Both the position numbers and the translations under genes were made by a program. A stretch of 47,388 nucleotides of DNA from Nitromaritima sp964584125 (GTDB lineage Bacteria; Nitrospinota; Nitrospinia; Nitrospinales; VA-1). Shown piece after piece: positions 36,664 to 45,639 of this stretch. Every line of letters begins with the position of its first letter. The first letter of the stretch is position 1. The stretch spans positions 1 to 47,388 of the forward strand of contig CAZOYP010000005.1 of the NCBI GenBank assembly GCA_964584125.1. The letters are read 5' to 3'. The notes beneath the pieces were generated by a model. It saw nothing but the letters and a program-made list of their open reading frames with translations, was not told where the DNA came from and made no database searches.

Positions 36664-37335
36664 TCAAGAACCTGTCGAGGAATCAATTTCGGTAGGGTCC
36701 GTAGACTGAGCTTCTGACTCAGAAGCCGCATCCACCATTTCATCATTTTCACCTCCAGACATTTCACCAAATGGTAGTGTTGTTTGGTCAGGTGGGGTCT
36801 CCTCTCCTAGTTCGCTCTCCTTAAAATCCTCCAAGGTAGGCAAATCACTCAAATCTCTCAATCCAAAGTATTCAAGAAATTTACGCGTGGTCCGGTACAT
36901 AATAGGTCGACCAGGAACTTTTTTACGTCCTCCAGGAGAAATAACTTTTTTTTCTAGAAGAGTTCGAACCACACCGCTAGAATCTACTCCACGAATCTCC
37001 TCAACCTCAGCCTTGGTCAGAGGCTGTTTATAAGCTATTATAGCTAAAGTATCCAAGCTTGGTTGGGATAACTTAGTTGTTTTATCAAACTTTAGAAACT
37101 TGCGAACCCAATCGGAATAATCATGACGGGTGCACAACTGGTACCCCTCCGCCACCTGAAGAATTTGTAGGTTGCGCAAACCATACTCGTCAATCAATTC
37201 CTCTAGCACGGACTTAAGAGAGACCTTTTCCACCTCATCGCCAAACAAGCTCCCAAACTGAGTCTCGCTTACTGGTTGGTCGGCAGCCAAAAGGACATTT
37301 TCAATAATTGCTTTAACTTCTTCGTGTTCCACCAA
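36664..37335 (-). CDS. scpB: segregation and condensation protein B
   Basis: The 223 residues contain two winged-helix domains with ScpB motifs: VKAIIENVLLAADQPVS at the start, LQILQVAEGYQLCTR, LSQPSLDTLAIIAYKQPLTKAEVEEIRGVDS near residue 90-120, and RPIMYRTTRKFLEYFGL. ScpB dimers bind ScpA and the SMC ATPase to condense and segregate chromosomes. The last 50 residues form an acidic, Ser/Asp-rich tail, probably unstructured. The usual partner gene scpA is not next to it; upstream lies a dCTP deaminase gene on the same strand. rluB follows. Strong call. Confidence 0.95.
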   Translation of the reverse strand: MVEHEEVKAIIENVLLAADQPVSETQFGSLFGDEVEKVSLKSVLEELIDEYGLRNLQILQVAEGYQLCTRHDYSDWVRKFLKFDKTTKLSQPSLDTLAIIAYKQPLTKAEVEEIRGVDSSGVVRTLLEKKVISPGGRKKVPGRPIMYRTTRKFLEYFGLRDLSDLPTLEDFKESELGEETPPDQTTLPFGEMSGGENDEMVDAASESEAQSTDPTEIDSSTGS

Positions 37336-37440
37336 TAATCTCTTGTTAAATGATCTTAAAAAAATACACTAAGCTATTCTAGCTACTTAACCTATTCTCT
37401 GCAAAAATAAATCATCATTACAAAAATCGAAATATCTAGT

Positions 37441-38619
37441 TTATTCCTTAAAGTACTTACTGAGAGCAAGTCCTTGAGAGTGATAGTTAGATTTTAGTTT
37501 TTTCCCATATACTTTCGTCGGTTTCTCAATAACGCTTTCAAACTTAAGCCGGCAAAAAGTTTGCCCGTCTTCCACCATGAAAGGGACATCATGTGGGCGA
37601 ACCTCCATGACAGCACGAGTCCCTTGATTTTTTAAAGCCTTCCCGCCATGCCAACCAAAACCCGGGTCAAAAAAACCAGCGTAGTGGGTACGTAATTCAC
37701 CACTGTTTGGTTCATAAGCAACCATTTCTGCAAGCAAATGTGGCCAAATACAAATTTTTTCTTTTGACATCATTATGTAGAAGCTTTCCGGTTCCAAAAT
37801 CAATCGTTTATTTCTGATCTGGGTCAAAGTAATAGGTTCCCAAAAATCCATTGGGTGATAATGCCGGTTAAGGCTCATATCAATAACACTGGAATTCGTT
37901 TTTGCCTTGTAAGCAACAATACGATCACCCTTCGATCCGGCAAGATCTAGACTAATAAATAAACCGTTGTCAATCTTCACTTTATCTACTTCGATCGACC
38001 TGCCATCCTCACTAAATAAAATTGGAGTTTTTTTGTAATAATTTTTTAGTTGAATATCAGAAAGATGCGGATTCCCTTGAAAAATACGCAACTGGTTCAA
38101 TCGCAAGCCCTCCTTCACTCTGACTGGAAACGATCTAGGGATAACCTCTAGATACATTTTCCCTTTGTACTCATTAGGAATCTCATCAAATCTGTGTCCA
38201 TGATTAACAATCACCCGAGTAAACATGTCCAGTCTTCCTGTTGAGCTTTTTGGATTCGTACGGCCTTGAAAATTTTTAGGAAGATCAAGCTCTTCTAGAA
38301 GAGGGATGAGGTAAATTGCTCCTTTTTCTAAAATTCCTCCATCTCGCAAGTCAACCTCGTAAAGCTTTACCTCCTTAAGCTTTGTTTCAACCGTATCATT
38401 TTCGGGCAAAAAACTACTCTGAATACGATAGGCGCAACTACCCAGCCTTAGATCGAGACTCACTGGTTGAAACTGAGATGCCAGCAAACTTACTCGAGAA
38501 TGTATGATTCCTTCATGACAAGCAAGCTCAATTGATTGGTTGGCTAGGTATCCTGATTTTCTTCTAAGACTTCTAACAAGCTCTCGAGATAGATGTGATT
38601 TTGCGGAAAGGGTCTTCAT
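37441..38619 (-). CDS. dcd: 2'-deoxycytidine 5'-triphosphate deaminase, double-domain type
   Basis: The 392-residue protein is twice the length of ordinary Dcd and matches the PF06559 form. The first half has QPVSLDLRLGSCAYRI, YLIPLLEELDLP and the nucleotide-site motif NPKSSTGRLDMFTRVI near residue 121-136. The second half repeats the dUTPase-like fold with GELRTHYAGFFDPGFGWHG and TRAVMEVRPHDVPF. Dcd-type enzymes deaminate dCTP to dUTP, toward dTTP. This could also feed dTTP to the dTDP-rhamnose genes, but that is only a general link. This long form is mainly known to me from alphaproteobacteria. Probable first gene of the minus-strand run toward 33763. Confidence 0.88.
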   Translation of the reverse strand: MKTLSAKSHLSRELVRSLRRKSGYLANQSIELACHEGIIHSRVSLLASQFQPVSLDLRLGSCAYRIQSSFLPENDTVETKLKEVKLYEVDLRDGGILEKGAIYLIPLLEELDLPKNFQGRTNPKSSTGRLDMFTRVIVNHGHRFDEIPNEYKGKMYLEVIPRSFPVRVKEGLRLNQLRIFQGNPHLSDIQLKNYYKKTPILFSEDGRSIEVDKVKIDNGLFISLDLAGSKGDRIVAYKAKTNSSVIDMSLNRHYHPMDFWEPITLTQIRNKRLILEPESFYIMMSKEKICIWPHLLAEMVAYEPNSGELRTHYAGFFDPGFGWHGGKALKNQGTRAVMEVRPHDVPFMVEDGQTFCRLKFESVIEKPTKVYGKKLKSNYHSQGLALSKYFKE

Positions 38620-38802
38620 CGTAGTATTTGCCTATCTAATTTGAGGGAATATATTTACTAAAGTTCTCAATCTGAAAGAATTCGGAAGGTAGCTTAATAA
38701 AACGAGTCCTTAATCCTAATGCAAAATCATTCCGAGTAGTTTGCTGAAAGCTTATTCCAACTTGCAAATAGAGCAAAACCTTCAAAACTACTTGAAAAGA
38801 AA

Positions 38803-38832
38803 TTGACAGGCCCTCTGAGGCTATGATTAAAT
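38803..38832 (+). promoter_or_regulatory. candidate promoter upstream of the FmdB-like gene
   Basis: A perfect TTGACA is followed after 18 bases by TTAAAT (4/6 to TATAAT), about 64 bases before the ATG. The -35 is good and the -10 mediocre, so it is tentative. Confidence 0.35.
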
Positions 38833-38895
38833 CTCAATATTCAATTGATTTCAACCCCATTGTGACCAGTAGTTGAAATTTATAAGGAAAACTTT

Positions 38896-39150
38896 ATGCC
38901 TATATACGAATATTTCTGCGAAAGTTGTCAAAAAGACTTCACATTGCTACAGCCGACAGATACTAAGAAAGAAGAATCAGAGTGCTCCGAATGTGGTTCT
39001 AAAAATACTCGATATAAATTCTCTTCGTTTGCATCGAAAATTCAAGGCAAACCCCTCGCCGATTTACAAAAACCCGTCACGGCTGATGATCTTCCCAATA
39101 AAGATGTTTTGAAGATTCCTCCAGCCAGACATATTTCTGAATACCAATAA
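38896..39150 (+). CDS. FmdB-family zinc ribbon protein
   Basis: The 84 residues begin MPIYEYFCESCQKDF, the hallmark of FmdB/CxxC_CxxC_SSSS regulatory proteins, followed by the second knuckle CSECGS and the aromatic RYKFSSFASKI. Four Cys in two CxxC pairs should bind one zinc. The family is very widespread; it was named from formamidase regulation, but its role is mostly unknown. A strong ribosome site AAGGA stands seven bases before the ATG. It is 63 bases upstream of the TPR-cupredoxin gene on the same strand and could be expressed with it. Confidence 0.93.
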   Translation: MPIYEYFCESCQKDFTLLQPTDTKKEESECSECGSKNTRYKFSSFASKIQGKPLADLQKPVTADDLPNKDVLKIPPARHISEYQ

Positions 39151-39213
39151 ACAAGGTTAATAGTTTTTCTACTTTGTTTAAAAAAACTTTATAAAAAATT
39201 TAATCCGATTTAA

Positions 39214-41199
39214 ATGAAAAGCAAGAATTCAAAGCAAAACAATACCTCAAATAGCAATAACAAAACATTGCCAAATATTGGTAAAAAATTTACCGTGACA
39301 ACATTCTGGACGATTATTGTAATTGCTGGTTTGTGGTCTCTGATGTATTTTTCAACACCTAAAACAAATCTTGAACCATATACCAAATTCCAAAAAACAT
39401 CCACCACTTTTGAAAATACTTCCGACGAAGAAATTAATAATGAAAAAGCATTGGAACGATTTGTCGAAACCAAACAATCTGACCCACCTGAAATTGCAGC
39501 CCCCGATCTCGAATCCAAGCCAAAGATCCATCAACTACCACGAAAAACACTTGAATACATCCAAAAAGGGATGCAACTGATTGAAGATGGGAAGTTCAAT
39601 AGCGCCGATCTAGAATTTAAAAAAGCCGCCCAAATTAGCCCCGATTCACCTGAAGTTTTTGCACTTTGGGGAACCGCACTTCGAGTACAGGAAAAATACA
39701 AAGGAGCTAATCGTCAGTTTGCAAAAGCTATGAAACTTTCACCTAACGACGCTGAAATTGCATTCAACTGGGGTGTCTCTCGCTTTAGAGAAAAAGCTAC
39801 TGATGAAGCAATAAAACTGTTCTTGAAAACTGTCGAACTAAGCCCATCTTATCACATGGGCTGGTACTACCTTGGAAAGGCTCATGGACAAATAAATAAC
39901 TTAGATAAAGAAATCGAATATCTTTTAAAAGTCACCACCTTAAAACCAGATTTTGGTTGGGGTCACTTCGACCTAGCAATTGCTCTTAGCCTAAAAAAGA
40001 AATTTGAAGAAGCGGCACCATACTTTGAAAGAGCTATTTCTATAGACAAAAAACAATTTGAAAAACCTTTCGTCGTTCAGTTTCTAACTGCCTTGGGGCG
40101 CTATACCCCAACTCCTTCTAAAAAAGAAAAAAAGAAGACGCCTAAGCCTGTATCTAAAGAAGCTAAAGTCAATACCTCAGCCACAAAACAACCACAAGCA
40201 GAAGAGATAACACCAGAGGGATCGGACCATAAAATGGACGAAGGATCCAAATTGAAAAAAGCAACAACTAACATCAGAGGGACAATGCTAGTCAACGGAG
40301 AATCACCCGGTTCCCATGCAGTTATATTCCTGGAAACTAAAACAAAAATGAAAGTACCAAATCAAAAAACACTTAAAATCACTATTGATCAAAGTAAACT
40401 GCAGTTTTCTCCTAAACATACTGTGGTCCCGATAGGTTCTACAGTCGACTTTTCTAATCAAGATGTTGAGGTACACAATATTTTTTCAAAATCTTTGAAC
40501 AATCAATTCAACTTGGGTGCCATGCCTTCAGGTACGATCAAAACTATATCTCTTCTTCAGCCAGGCCCAATTGTCCTAAGATGTAATCTTCATAAAGATA
40601 TGGTAGGTACTATTTTCGTCGTACCTAACGGTTATTACACCCAACCTGATAAACAAGGTAGATACGAATTCAAAGACGTAAAAAGTGCTGGGTACATTAT
40701 GCAGGCCTGGGCGCCACACTTGGCACCTGATGATGTTGAAACTAACTTGAAAACTGCTGATCTGAATGGTGAAGATAAAAATTTTGATTTTGATATTAAA
40801 ACCACTTCCCTTCCTGGAGAAATCCATGACATGATTGACTCTGTAGATTACAACGCTATTGTTGATAATATTGACCGTGAACTCGTGCAAGCAATCAAAG
40901 ACTGGGAAAATGGGAAAAAGTACATATCACGAAAACGTGCCTTGATGACAATCACAAAATATTATGACGGTGGAGGGCTTAAAGGTGCTTTGGCAAAAAG
41001 TTTTAGTAAAAAAAGGAGCCAAAGCTTAGAGGACAAGCTTGATGAAATTAGAAAAATTATTTCAGGAATAGGTACTGGGTCGAAGTCGGTTACGTCGGAT
41101 TCTCTTCGACAAAAGGTTGCATTTGCAGTTTCTCAACTAAGAAATAATGTTCAAGAACTAGAAGCTCGCCTTAATCCCGACCCTATAGGGTTGAAATGA
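39214..41199 (+). CDS. membrane-anchored TPR protein with cupredoxin domain
   Basis: The 661-residue protein has an N-terminal Ser/Asn/Lys-rich cytoplasmic stretch, one membrane helix (about 27-46), an acidic linker, and four or five TPRs (about 110-285). A Lys/Pro-rich linker follows (about 300-350), then a cupredoxin fold (about 352-470). Copper-ligand positions appear complete: His421 in VHNIF, Cys457, His460 and Met463 in CNLHKDMVG. A carboxypeptidase-regulatory/transthyretin-like strand set follows (QGRYEFKDVKSAGYIMQAWA) and a helical end (about 540-661). The soluble part should face the periplasm. A type I copper centre suggests electron transfer or copper handling; the TPRs would recruit a partner. 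No known named family fits the whole. Confidence 0.82.
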   Translation: MKSKNSKQNNTSNSNNKTLPNIGKKFTVTTFWTIIVIAGLWSLMYFSTPKTNLEPYTKFQKTSTTFENTSDEEINNEKALERFVETKQSDPPEIAAPDLESKPKIHQLPRKTLEYIQKGMQLIEDGKFNSADLEFKKAAQISPDSPEVFALWGTALRVQEKYKGANRQFAKAMKLSPNDAEIAFNWGVSRFREKATDEAIKLFLKTVELSPSYHMGWYYLGKAHGQINNLDKEIEYLLKVTTLKPDFGWGHFDLAIALSLKKKFEEAAPYFERAISIDKKQFEKPFVVQFLTALGRYTPTPSKKEKKKTPKPVSKEAKVNTSATKQPQAEEITPEGSDHKMDEGSKLKKATTNIRGTMLVNGESPGSHAVIFLETKTKMKVPNQKTLKITIDQSKLQFSPKHTVVPIGSTVDFSNQDVEVHNIFSKSLNNQFNLGAMPSGTIKTISLLQPGPIVLRCNLHKDMVGTIFVVPNGYYTQPDKQGRYEFKDVKSAGYIMQAWAPHLAPDDVETNLKTADLNGEDKNFDFDIKTTSLPGEIHDMIDSVDYNAIVDNIDRELVQAIKDWENGKKYISRKRALMTITKYYDGGGLKGALAKSFSKKRSQSLEDKLDEIRKIISGIGTGSKSVTSDSLRQKVAFAVSQLRNNVQELEARLNPDPIGLK

Positions 41200-41220
41200 A
41201 ATTAAAATATAGCTCTGATC

Positions 41221-41247
41221 ATTTTTTATAAGCACATTGTAAAAAAT
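41221..41247. terminator. AT-only hairpin between convergent genes, possible two-way terminator
   Basis: ATTTTTTATAA and TTGTAAAAAAT form an 11-bp stem (one G-U pair) around the 5-base loop GCACA. It lies between the convergent TPR-cupredoxin and 2-hydroxyacid dehydrogenase genes, and T-rich arms exist on both strands. Without G-C pairs the stem is weak, so this is tentative. Confidence 0.35.
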
Positions 41248-41274
41248 AAAAGAAAAGCAGCAATAGGTTTTTTT

Positions 41275-42240
41275 TTATTTAGGGTAACCGGGAACTAAAG
41301 ATCGGGGAGTTTTATCTGAAAGAGCATCAATAATGTTATCAGCTACCAAAAGCGCCATTTTTTCGCGTGTTTCGAAACTAGCACTTCCAATGTGAGGCAG
41401 AAGCATCAAATTTGTAAGCTCTGTCATCCCTTCAGTAATTTCGGGTTCGCTTTCATAAACATCTAAAGCGGCCCCTGCTAATCGACCTTCTTTAAGGGCC
41501 GCGACTAAAGCATAATCATCAATAACTTTTCCTCGAGCGGTATGAATTAAATAAGCTGTTTTTTTCATGAGGGCAATTTCATCGTTACCAATCATATACT
41601 CCGTTTCTTCTGTGAGGGGAACGTGAAGTGTCAAGAAGTCAGATTCCCGCAAAACCTTTTCAAAAGTGGCGTACTCAACATTGAGCTCTTGTTCTTTTTC
41701 CTTTGGCAAACGGTTCCTTTGGTGATAAAGGGTTTGCATATTAAATCCAATAGCCCTTTTGGCTACAGATCGACCTATCTCCCCAAGTCCTATTATTCCA
41801 AGCGTTTTTTCGTATACATCTCCACCAAGAAACAGCTTAGCTCCCCACCCCTGAAATTTTCCCTCTCGTACGTAGCGATCAGCAGAAACGATCCGCCGCG
41901 CCGTTCCTAGAATCATAGCCCAAGTAAGATCTGCAGTAGTTTCATGGAGTACATTTGGAGTATTGGTTACCCATATACCCCTTTCAGATGCGTAAGTTAC
42001 GTCAATATTGTTAAAGCCTGCCCCATAATTTGCAATAATTTTAAGTTTAGTGCCTCGATCGATAATGTCTTGGTCAAATCTATCCGTTAAGTAGCTTATG
42101 ATAGCGTCACTTCCAAGAACCTTCTGCTTGAGTTCTTCTTGTGTTAGAGCAGTTCTATTTATTTTTAGGTCGTATTTGGAAGAGAGCTTGTCTAGTGCAA
42201 CTTGAGGGAAAATATTGGTCACAGTTACTATCGGTTTCAT
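41275..42240 (-). CDS. D-isomer 2-hydroxyacid dehydrogenase (glyoxylate/hydroxypyruvate reductase-like)
   Basis: The 321-residue enzyme shows IIANYGAGFNNIDV, the NAD loop GIIGLGEIGRSVAKRAIGF near residues 150-168, and the catalytic trio: Arg in HTARGKVIDD, Glu in DVYESEPEI and His in LLPHIGSASFETRE. This is the plan of GyaR/GhrB-type dehydrogenases, which reduce glyoxylate or hydroxypyruvate, or act on D-lactate-like acids. The length is typical and no key residue is missing. Neighbours give no pathway clue: it converges with the TPR-cupredoxin gene and diverges from the radical SAM gene with 64 bases between. Confidence 0.92.
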   Translation of the reverse strand: MKPIVTVTNIFPQVALDKLSSKYDLKINRTALTQEELKQKVLGSDAIISYLTDRFDQDIIDRGTKLKIIANYGAGFNNIDVTYASERGIWVTNTPNVLHETTADLTWAMILGTARRIVSADRYVREGKFQGWGAKLFLGGDVYEKTLGIIGLGEIGRSVAKRAIGFNMQTLYHQRNRLPKEKEQELNVEYATFEKVLRESDFLTLHVPLTEETEYMIGNDEIALMKKTAYLIHTARGKVIDDYALVAALKEGRLAGAALDVYESEPEITEGMTELTNLMLLPHIGSASFETREKMALLVADNIIDALSDKTPRSLVPGYPK

Positions 42241-42304
42241 TTAAAGACACCCTTTACAAACTTGTTTATTACAGTAAATCATTGATTTTAAAATAATAAT
42301 TTTC

Positions 42305-43734
42305 ATGAAAATACTATTTTTAGTTCCCCCCGAAACAATCTCTATTGAATCGTCAATACCTAAAGCTCTAGAAGGTGGAAAAGGCTATTATCCAAAGCTA
42401 GGTCTTATGTATGTTGCTGCATGGTACGAACGCGCAACTGGAAACAAGCCCATATTCATTGACTGCCCACCAGAGGGAATCAAGGAGCACGAACTATTAA
42501 AGCAAGTCGAAAAAATTCAACCCGACATGGTAGCTATGAGCATCATGACATTCAACCTTCTTGACGCACTACATACATCTGAATTACTTAAAAAAAAGCA
42601 CCCAAATATAAAAATTTGTCTTGGTGGACCTCATGTAAATATGTACCCAAAAGAAACTCTCGATCAACCCAATATCGACTATGTCGTATTTGGTGAGGGC
42701 GAGAAGATCTTTACCGAACTCGCTATAGCTCTTGAAGAAGATATATCAGACCTTCGACCCTTGCAAGTCATCAAAGGATTGGGCTGGAAAAAGACGGAAT
42801 ATCAAATATCAATCAAGCGCAAACTGAACTATTAAATCTTGATGAGTTGCCTTTTCCTGCACGTCATCTTGTTGATATAAGTAAATATAAGCACATCATA
42901 GGAGAAGGTAGACAGTTTTTTAGTATCCAGGCGACTAGAGGGTGCCCCGCTGCTTGTACGTTCTGCGATATTCGCCAAACTAAATTCAGGTATCGCTCCC
43001 CAGAAAGTGTCGTTGATGAAATAGAACATTTAGTGAGTATGGGGGTAGATGATCTATTTTTTGTAGATGACACTATAACAATCAATAAGAAAAACCTTAT
43101 CGACACCTGTAATCTTATTATCGAACGTGGAATAAAAATTAACTATAAAATTTCAGCGCGTGTAGACACTATAAATGAAGACGTCCTCCAAGCTCTCAAA
43201 AAATCAGGTTGCTATCGCATCCACTTTGGAATTGAATCGGCGAGTCCTCGTCATCTAAAATATCTCCAAAAGGGACAAACACCTGAAAAGGTAAAACGTG
43301 CCTGCAAAATGACTCGGAAAGCTGGGATAGGTTTTTTCGCTTATATGATGATAGGAATCCCCCATGAAACAAGAGAAGAGATGTTGAAAACTGTTGATTT
43401 TGCAAAAAACCTAAAACCCGATTATGCTCAATTTTCAATATGCACTCCTTACCCTAAAACTGAATTATATCAGCAGATGCGAAACGAGGGGATCGTCACA
43501 GAAGACTACTGGCAAGATTTTGCTGAACGACCCCGGATTGATTTTAAAGTTCAGTTCTGGAATAAAAGCTTCACAGAAAAAGAATTAAGGAAACTTCAAG
43601 ATGAATGCCATGCCAGATTCTATAGTAGTGCCTCTTATATTATGAAGCAAATTACCAAAGTACGATCTTGGCCCGACTTCACCGCAAAAGCCCGCATGGG
43701 CACCAAAATTTTAACCAGCCGAATGGGCATTTAA
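42305..43734 (+). pseudogene. B12-binding radical SAM protein, interrupted by a -1 frameshift
   Basis: The first frame (42305-42835, 176 residues) encodes a cobalamin-binding-like Rossmann domain: PKLGLMYVAAWYERATG, PDMVAMSIMTFN, CLGGPHVNMYP and FGEGEKIFTEL. It then ends in unrelated residues. In the -1 frame from about 42790 the text reads DGISNINQAQ then LDELPFPARHLVDI. It continues into the radical SAM domain with CPAACTFC (Cys x3 Cys x2 Cys), FVDDTITINK, RIHFGIESAS and YMMIGIPHETREEM to 43734. Adding one A to the run of five at 42788-42792 restores one continuous protein of about 476 residues. This may be a true mutation, a sequencing error or, less likely, programmed slippage. The substrate is unknown; the histidine of the B12 DxHxxG loop is not obvious. 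Confidence 0.85.
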
Positions 43735-43855
43735 CTTCCCAAACTATTTCTAGTTAACCATCCCCTAATTGGTTATTTTTAAAATCTTTTAGAAAATTTA
43801 AAAATCTCCCCTAAACCTAATTTTAAATTAGTCTCATAAGGTGTAAAATTAATTT

Positions 43856-44494
43856 ATGCTTGAGGTGACAGAAATTTATAAAAGTGTTCAAGGTGAATCT
43901 ACATACATGGGACTCCCTTGTGTATTTATTCGTCTAACAGGCTGCAACCTTCGATGTGTATGGTGCGACACAACCCACGCTTTTCACAATGGAAAAAATT
44001 TTTCTATCGACCAAATCATAGACCAGGTGAAATCTTATAAAATTAACCTAGTAGAAATAACTGGGGGAGAACCTCTTTTACAAAAAGAAGTGTTTCTACT
44101 TATGGGGTCCCTTTTAAAAAATGGATTCAAAGTCATGTTGGAAACAAGTGGTTCGCTCTCGATTAAAAATGTACCAACAGAAGTTATTAAAATTATAGAC
44201 CTTAAATGTCCGGGGAGCGGAGAAGAAAATAAAAACCTCTGGGAAAACCTAAACCACCTAACCAATAAAGATGAAATCAAGTTTGTCATTGCTGATAAAG
44301 CTGACTATGAATGGAGCAAAAAAGTATTAAAAAATTATAAGCTCGACAAAAAAACCTCCATCTTATTTTCACCCGTCTTTGAAAAGCTAAAATTAAAAGA
44401 TTTAACTAAATGGATCTTGGAGGATAATCTTCCTGTCCGACTACATACACAGTTGCATAAATATATTTGGGACAAAAAAACGATTGGTGTTTGA
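43856..44494 (+). CDS. queE: 7-carboxy-7-deazaguanine synthase
   Basis: The 212-residue radical SAM enzyme starts VTEIYKSVQGESTYMGLPCVFIRLTGC, a QueE hallmark, written here across residues 4-30. The cluster Cys residues are Cys30, Cys34 and Cys37 in CNLRCVWC. ITGGEPLLQ and VMLETSGS follow, then IIDLKCPGSG. QueE converts 6-carboxytetrahydropterin to 7-carboxy-7-deazaguanine, in the queuosine tRNA pathway. No other queuosine genes (queC, queD, queF) are near. mutY follows after 44 bases on the same strand. Strong call. Confidence 0.94.
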   Translation: MLEVTEIYKSVQGESTYMGLPCVFIRLTGCNLRCVWCDTTHAFHNGKNFSIDQIIDQVKSYKINLVEITGGEPLLQKEVFLLMGSLLKNGFKVMLETSGSLSIKNVPTEVIKIIDLKCPGSGEENKNLWENLNHLTNKDEIKFVIADKADYEWSKKVLKNYKLDKKTSILFSPVFEKLKLKDLTKWILEDNLPVRLHTQLHKYIWDKKTIGV

Positions 44495-44538
44495 CTAGTT
44501 TTTCTCAAGTTAAAACTAAGCAAAGACCTAGTCAACTA

Positions 44539-45609
44539 ATGCTCATGTATAAACAAGATATACGAAAAAAACTGCTCACCTGGTATGACAAAACAAAACG
44601 AAGCTTACCCTGGAGAAAGACAAAAGATCCCTATAAAATTTGGGTTTCCGAAATCATGCTCCAACAGACACAAGTTAAAACTGTAATCCCATACTACGAA
44701 CGCTGGATCAAAACTCTTCCATCTATAAAAAGACTAGCAAATGCACCAGAGCAGAAAGTTTTAAAACTCTGGGAGGGACTTGGTTATTATTCAAGGGCTA
44801 AAAACCTTAAAAAATCTGCAAAAATTATTAATGAGGAAATGAATGGTAAATTGCCTAAGACAGTCAAGGGTTTACAAAGCCTTCCTGGAATCGGCCGCTA
44901 TACTGCCGGTGCCATATCCAGTATTGCATTTGGATTAAAAGCGCCTGTTCTGGATGGCAATGTTAAGCGCGTCCTATCCAGATTATTCTGTATTAACGAA
45001 AATGGAGCTACCTCAGCATCCGAAAATCTTCTATGGGAAAAAGCTACCAACCTAATTTCAGTTAGTAGACCTGGAGATTTTAATCAAGCCCTTATGGAAT
45101 TAGGAGCAACTGTATGCATCCCAAAATCACCGATATGTCAAAAGTGTCCAATACAAACTACCTGTAAAGCATTCCTCAAAAACAGAGTAAATGAATTTCC
45201 TCCTTCCAAAAAAAAGGTTCCTTCCAAAAATATTGAAGTTAGTGCAGGCATTATCATTAAAAATAAAAAGGTCTACATTCAACAAAGGTCAAAAGACGGC
45301 TTGATGGGAGGACTCTGGGAGTTTCCTGGAGGAAAAAGAGAAAAAAACGAGTCCATCGAAGAATGTTTAAAGCGTGAAATTAAAGAAGAACTTGGAGTTG
45401 GTGTTGTTACTCTAAAAAAAGTGATGACCATCAAACATAATTACACCCAATTCCGTGTAACTTTAAATGTATTCACTTGCGGATTACAAAAAAAAAAAAT
45501 CAGACCTAATGGGTGCGAGCAGTGGAAATGGGTTTCATTCTCAAATTTGAAAAAATATCCTTTTCCTGCTGCCAATGTTAAAATTGTAAAGTATCTAATC
45601 GAAAAATAG
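44539..45609 (+). CDS. mutY: A/G-specific adenine glycosylase
   Basis: The frame is open upstream into queE (TTG at 44467), but ATG 44539 gives the usual short N-terminus before LTWYDKTKRSLPWRKT; 44545 is a second option. Then come SEIMLQQTQVKTVIPYYERW (catalytic Glu), GLGYYSRAKNL, the helix-hairpin-helix LPGIGRYTAGAISSIAFG, VLDGNVKRVLSR with the catalytic Asp, and a 4Fe-4S loop with Cys spacing 6-2-5 (CIPKSPICQKCPIQTTC). The C-terminal domain carries an intact-looking Nudix box (GGKREKNESIEECLKREI, then KEELGV). MutY removes adenine mispaired with 8-oxoguanine. The complete Nudix box is noteworthy, since the MutY C-terminus usually only recognises 8-oxoG. Confidence 0.95.
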   Translation: MLMYKQDIRKKLLTWYDKTKRSLPWRKTKDPYKIWVSEIMLQQTQVKTVIPYYERWIKTLPSIKRLANAPEQKVLKLWEGLGYYSRAKNLKKSAKIINEEMNGKLPKTVKGLQSLPGIGRYTAGAISSIAFGLKAPVLDGNVKRVLSRLFCINENGATSASENLLWEKATNLISVSRPGDFNQALMELGATVCIPKSPICQKCPIQTTCKAFLKNRVNEFPPSKKKVPSKNIEVSAGIIIKNKKVYIQQRSKDGLMGGLWEFPGGKREKNESIEECLKREIKEELGVGVVTLKKVMTIKHNYTQFRVTLNVFTCGLQKKKIRPNGCEQWKWVSFSNLKKYPFPAANVKIVKYLIEK

Positions 45610-45639
45610 ACCATCTCACCTAAAACATCTTTAAAAAAA

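Noticed and set aside
44467..44538. Upstream TTG start for mutY
   Set aside because: It lies within the end of queE and adds residues with no family match; the ATG at 44539 gives the usual N-terminus.
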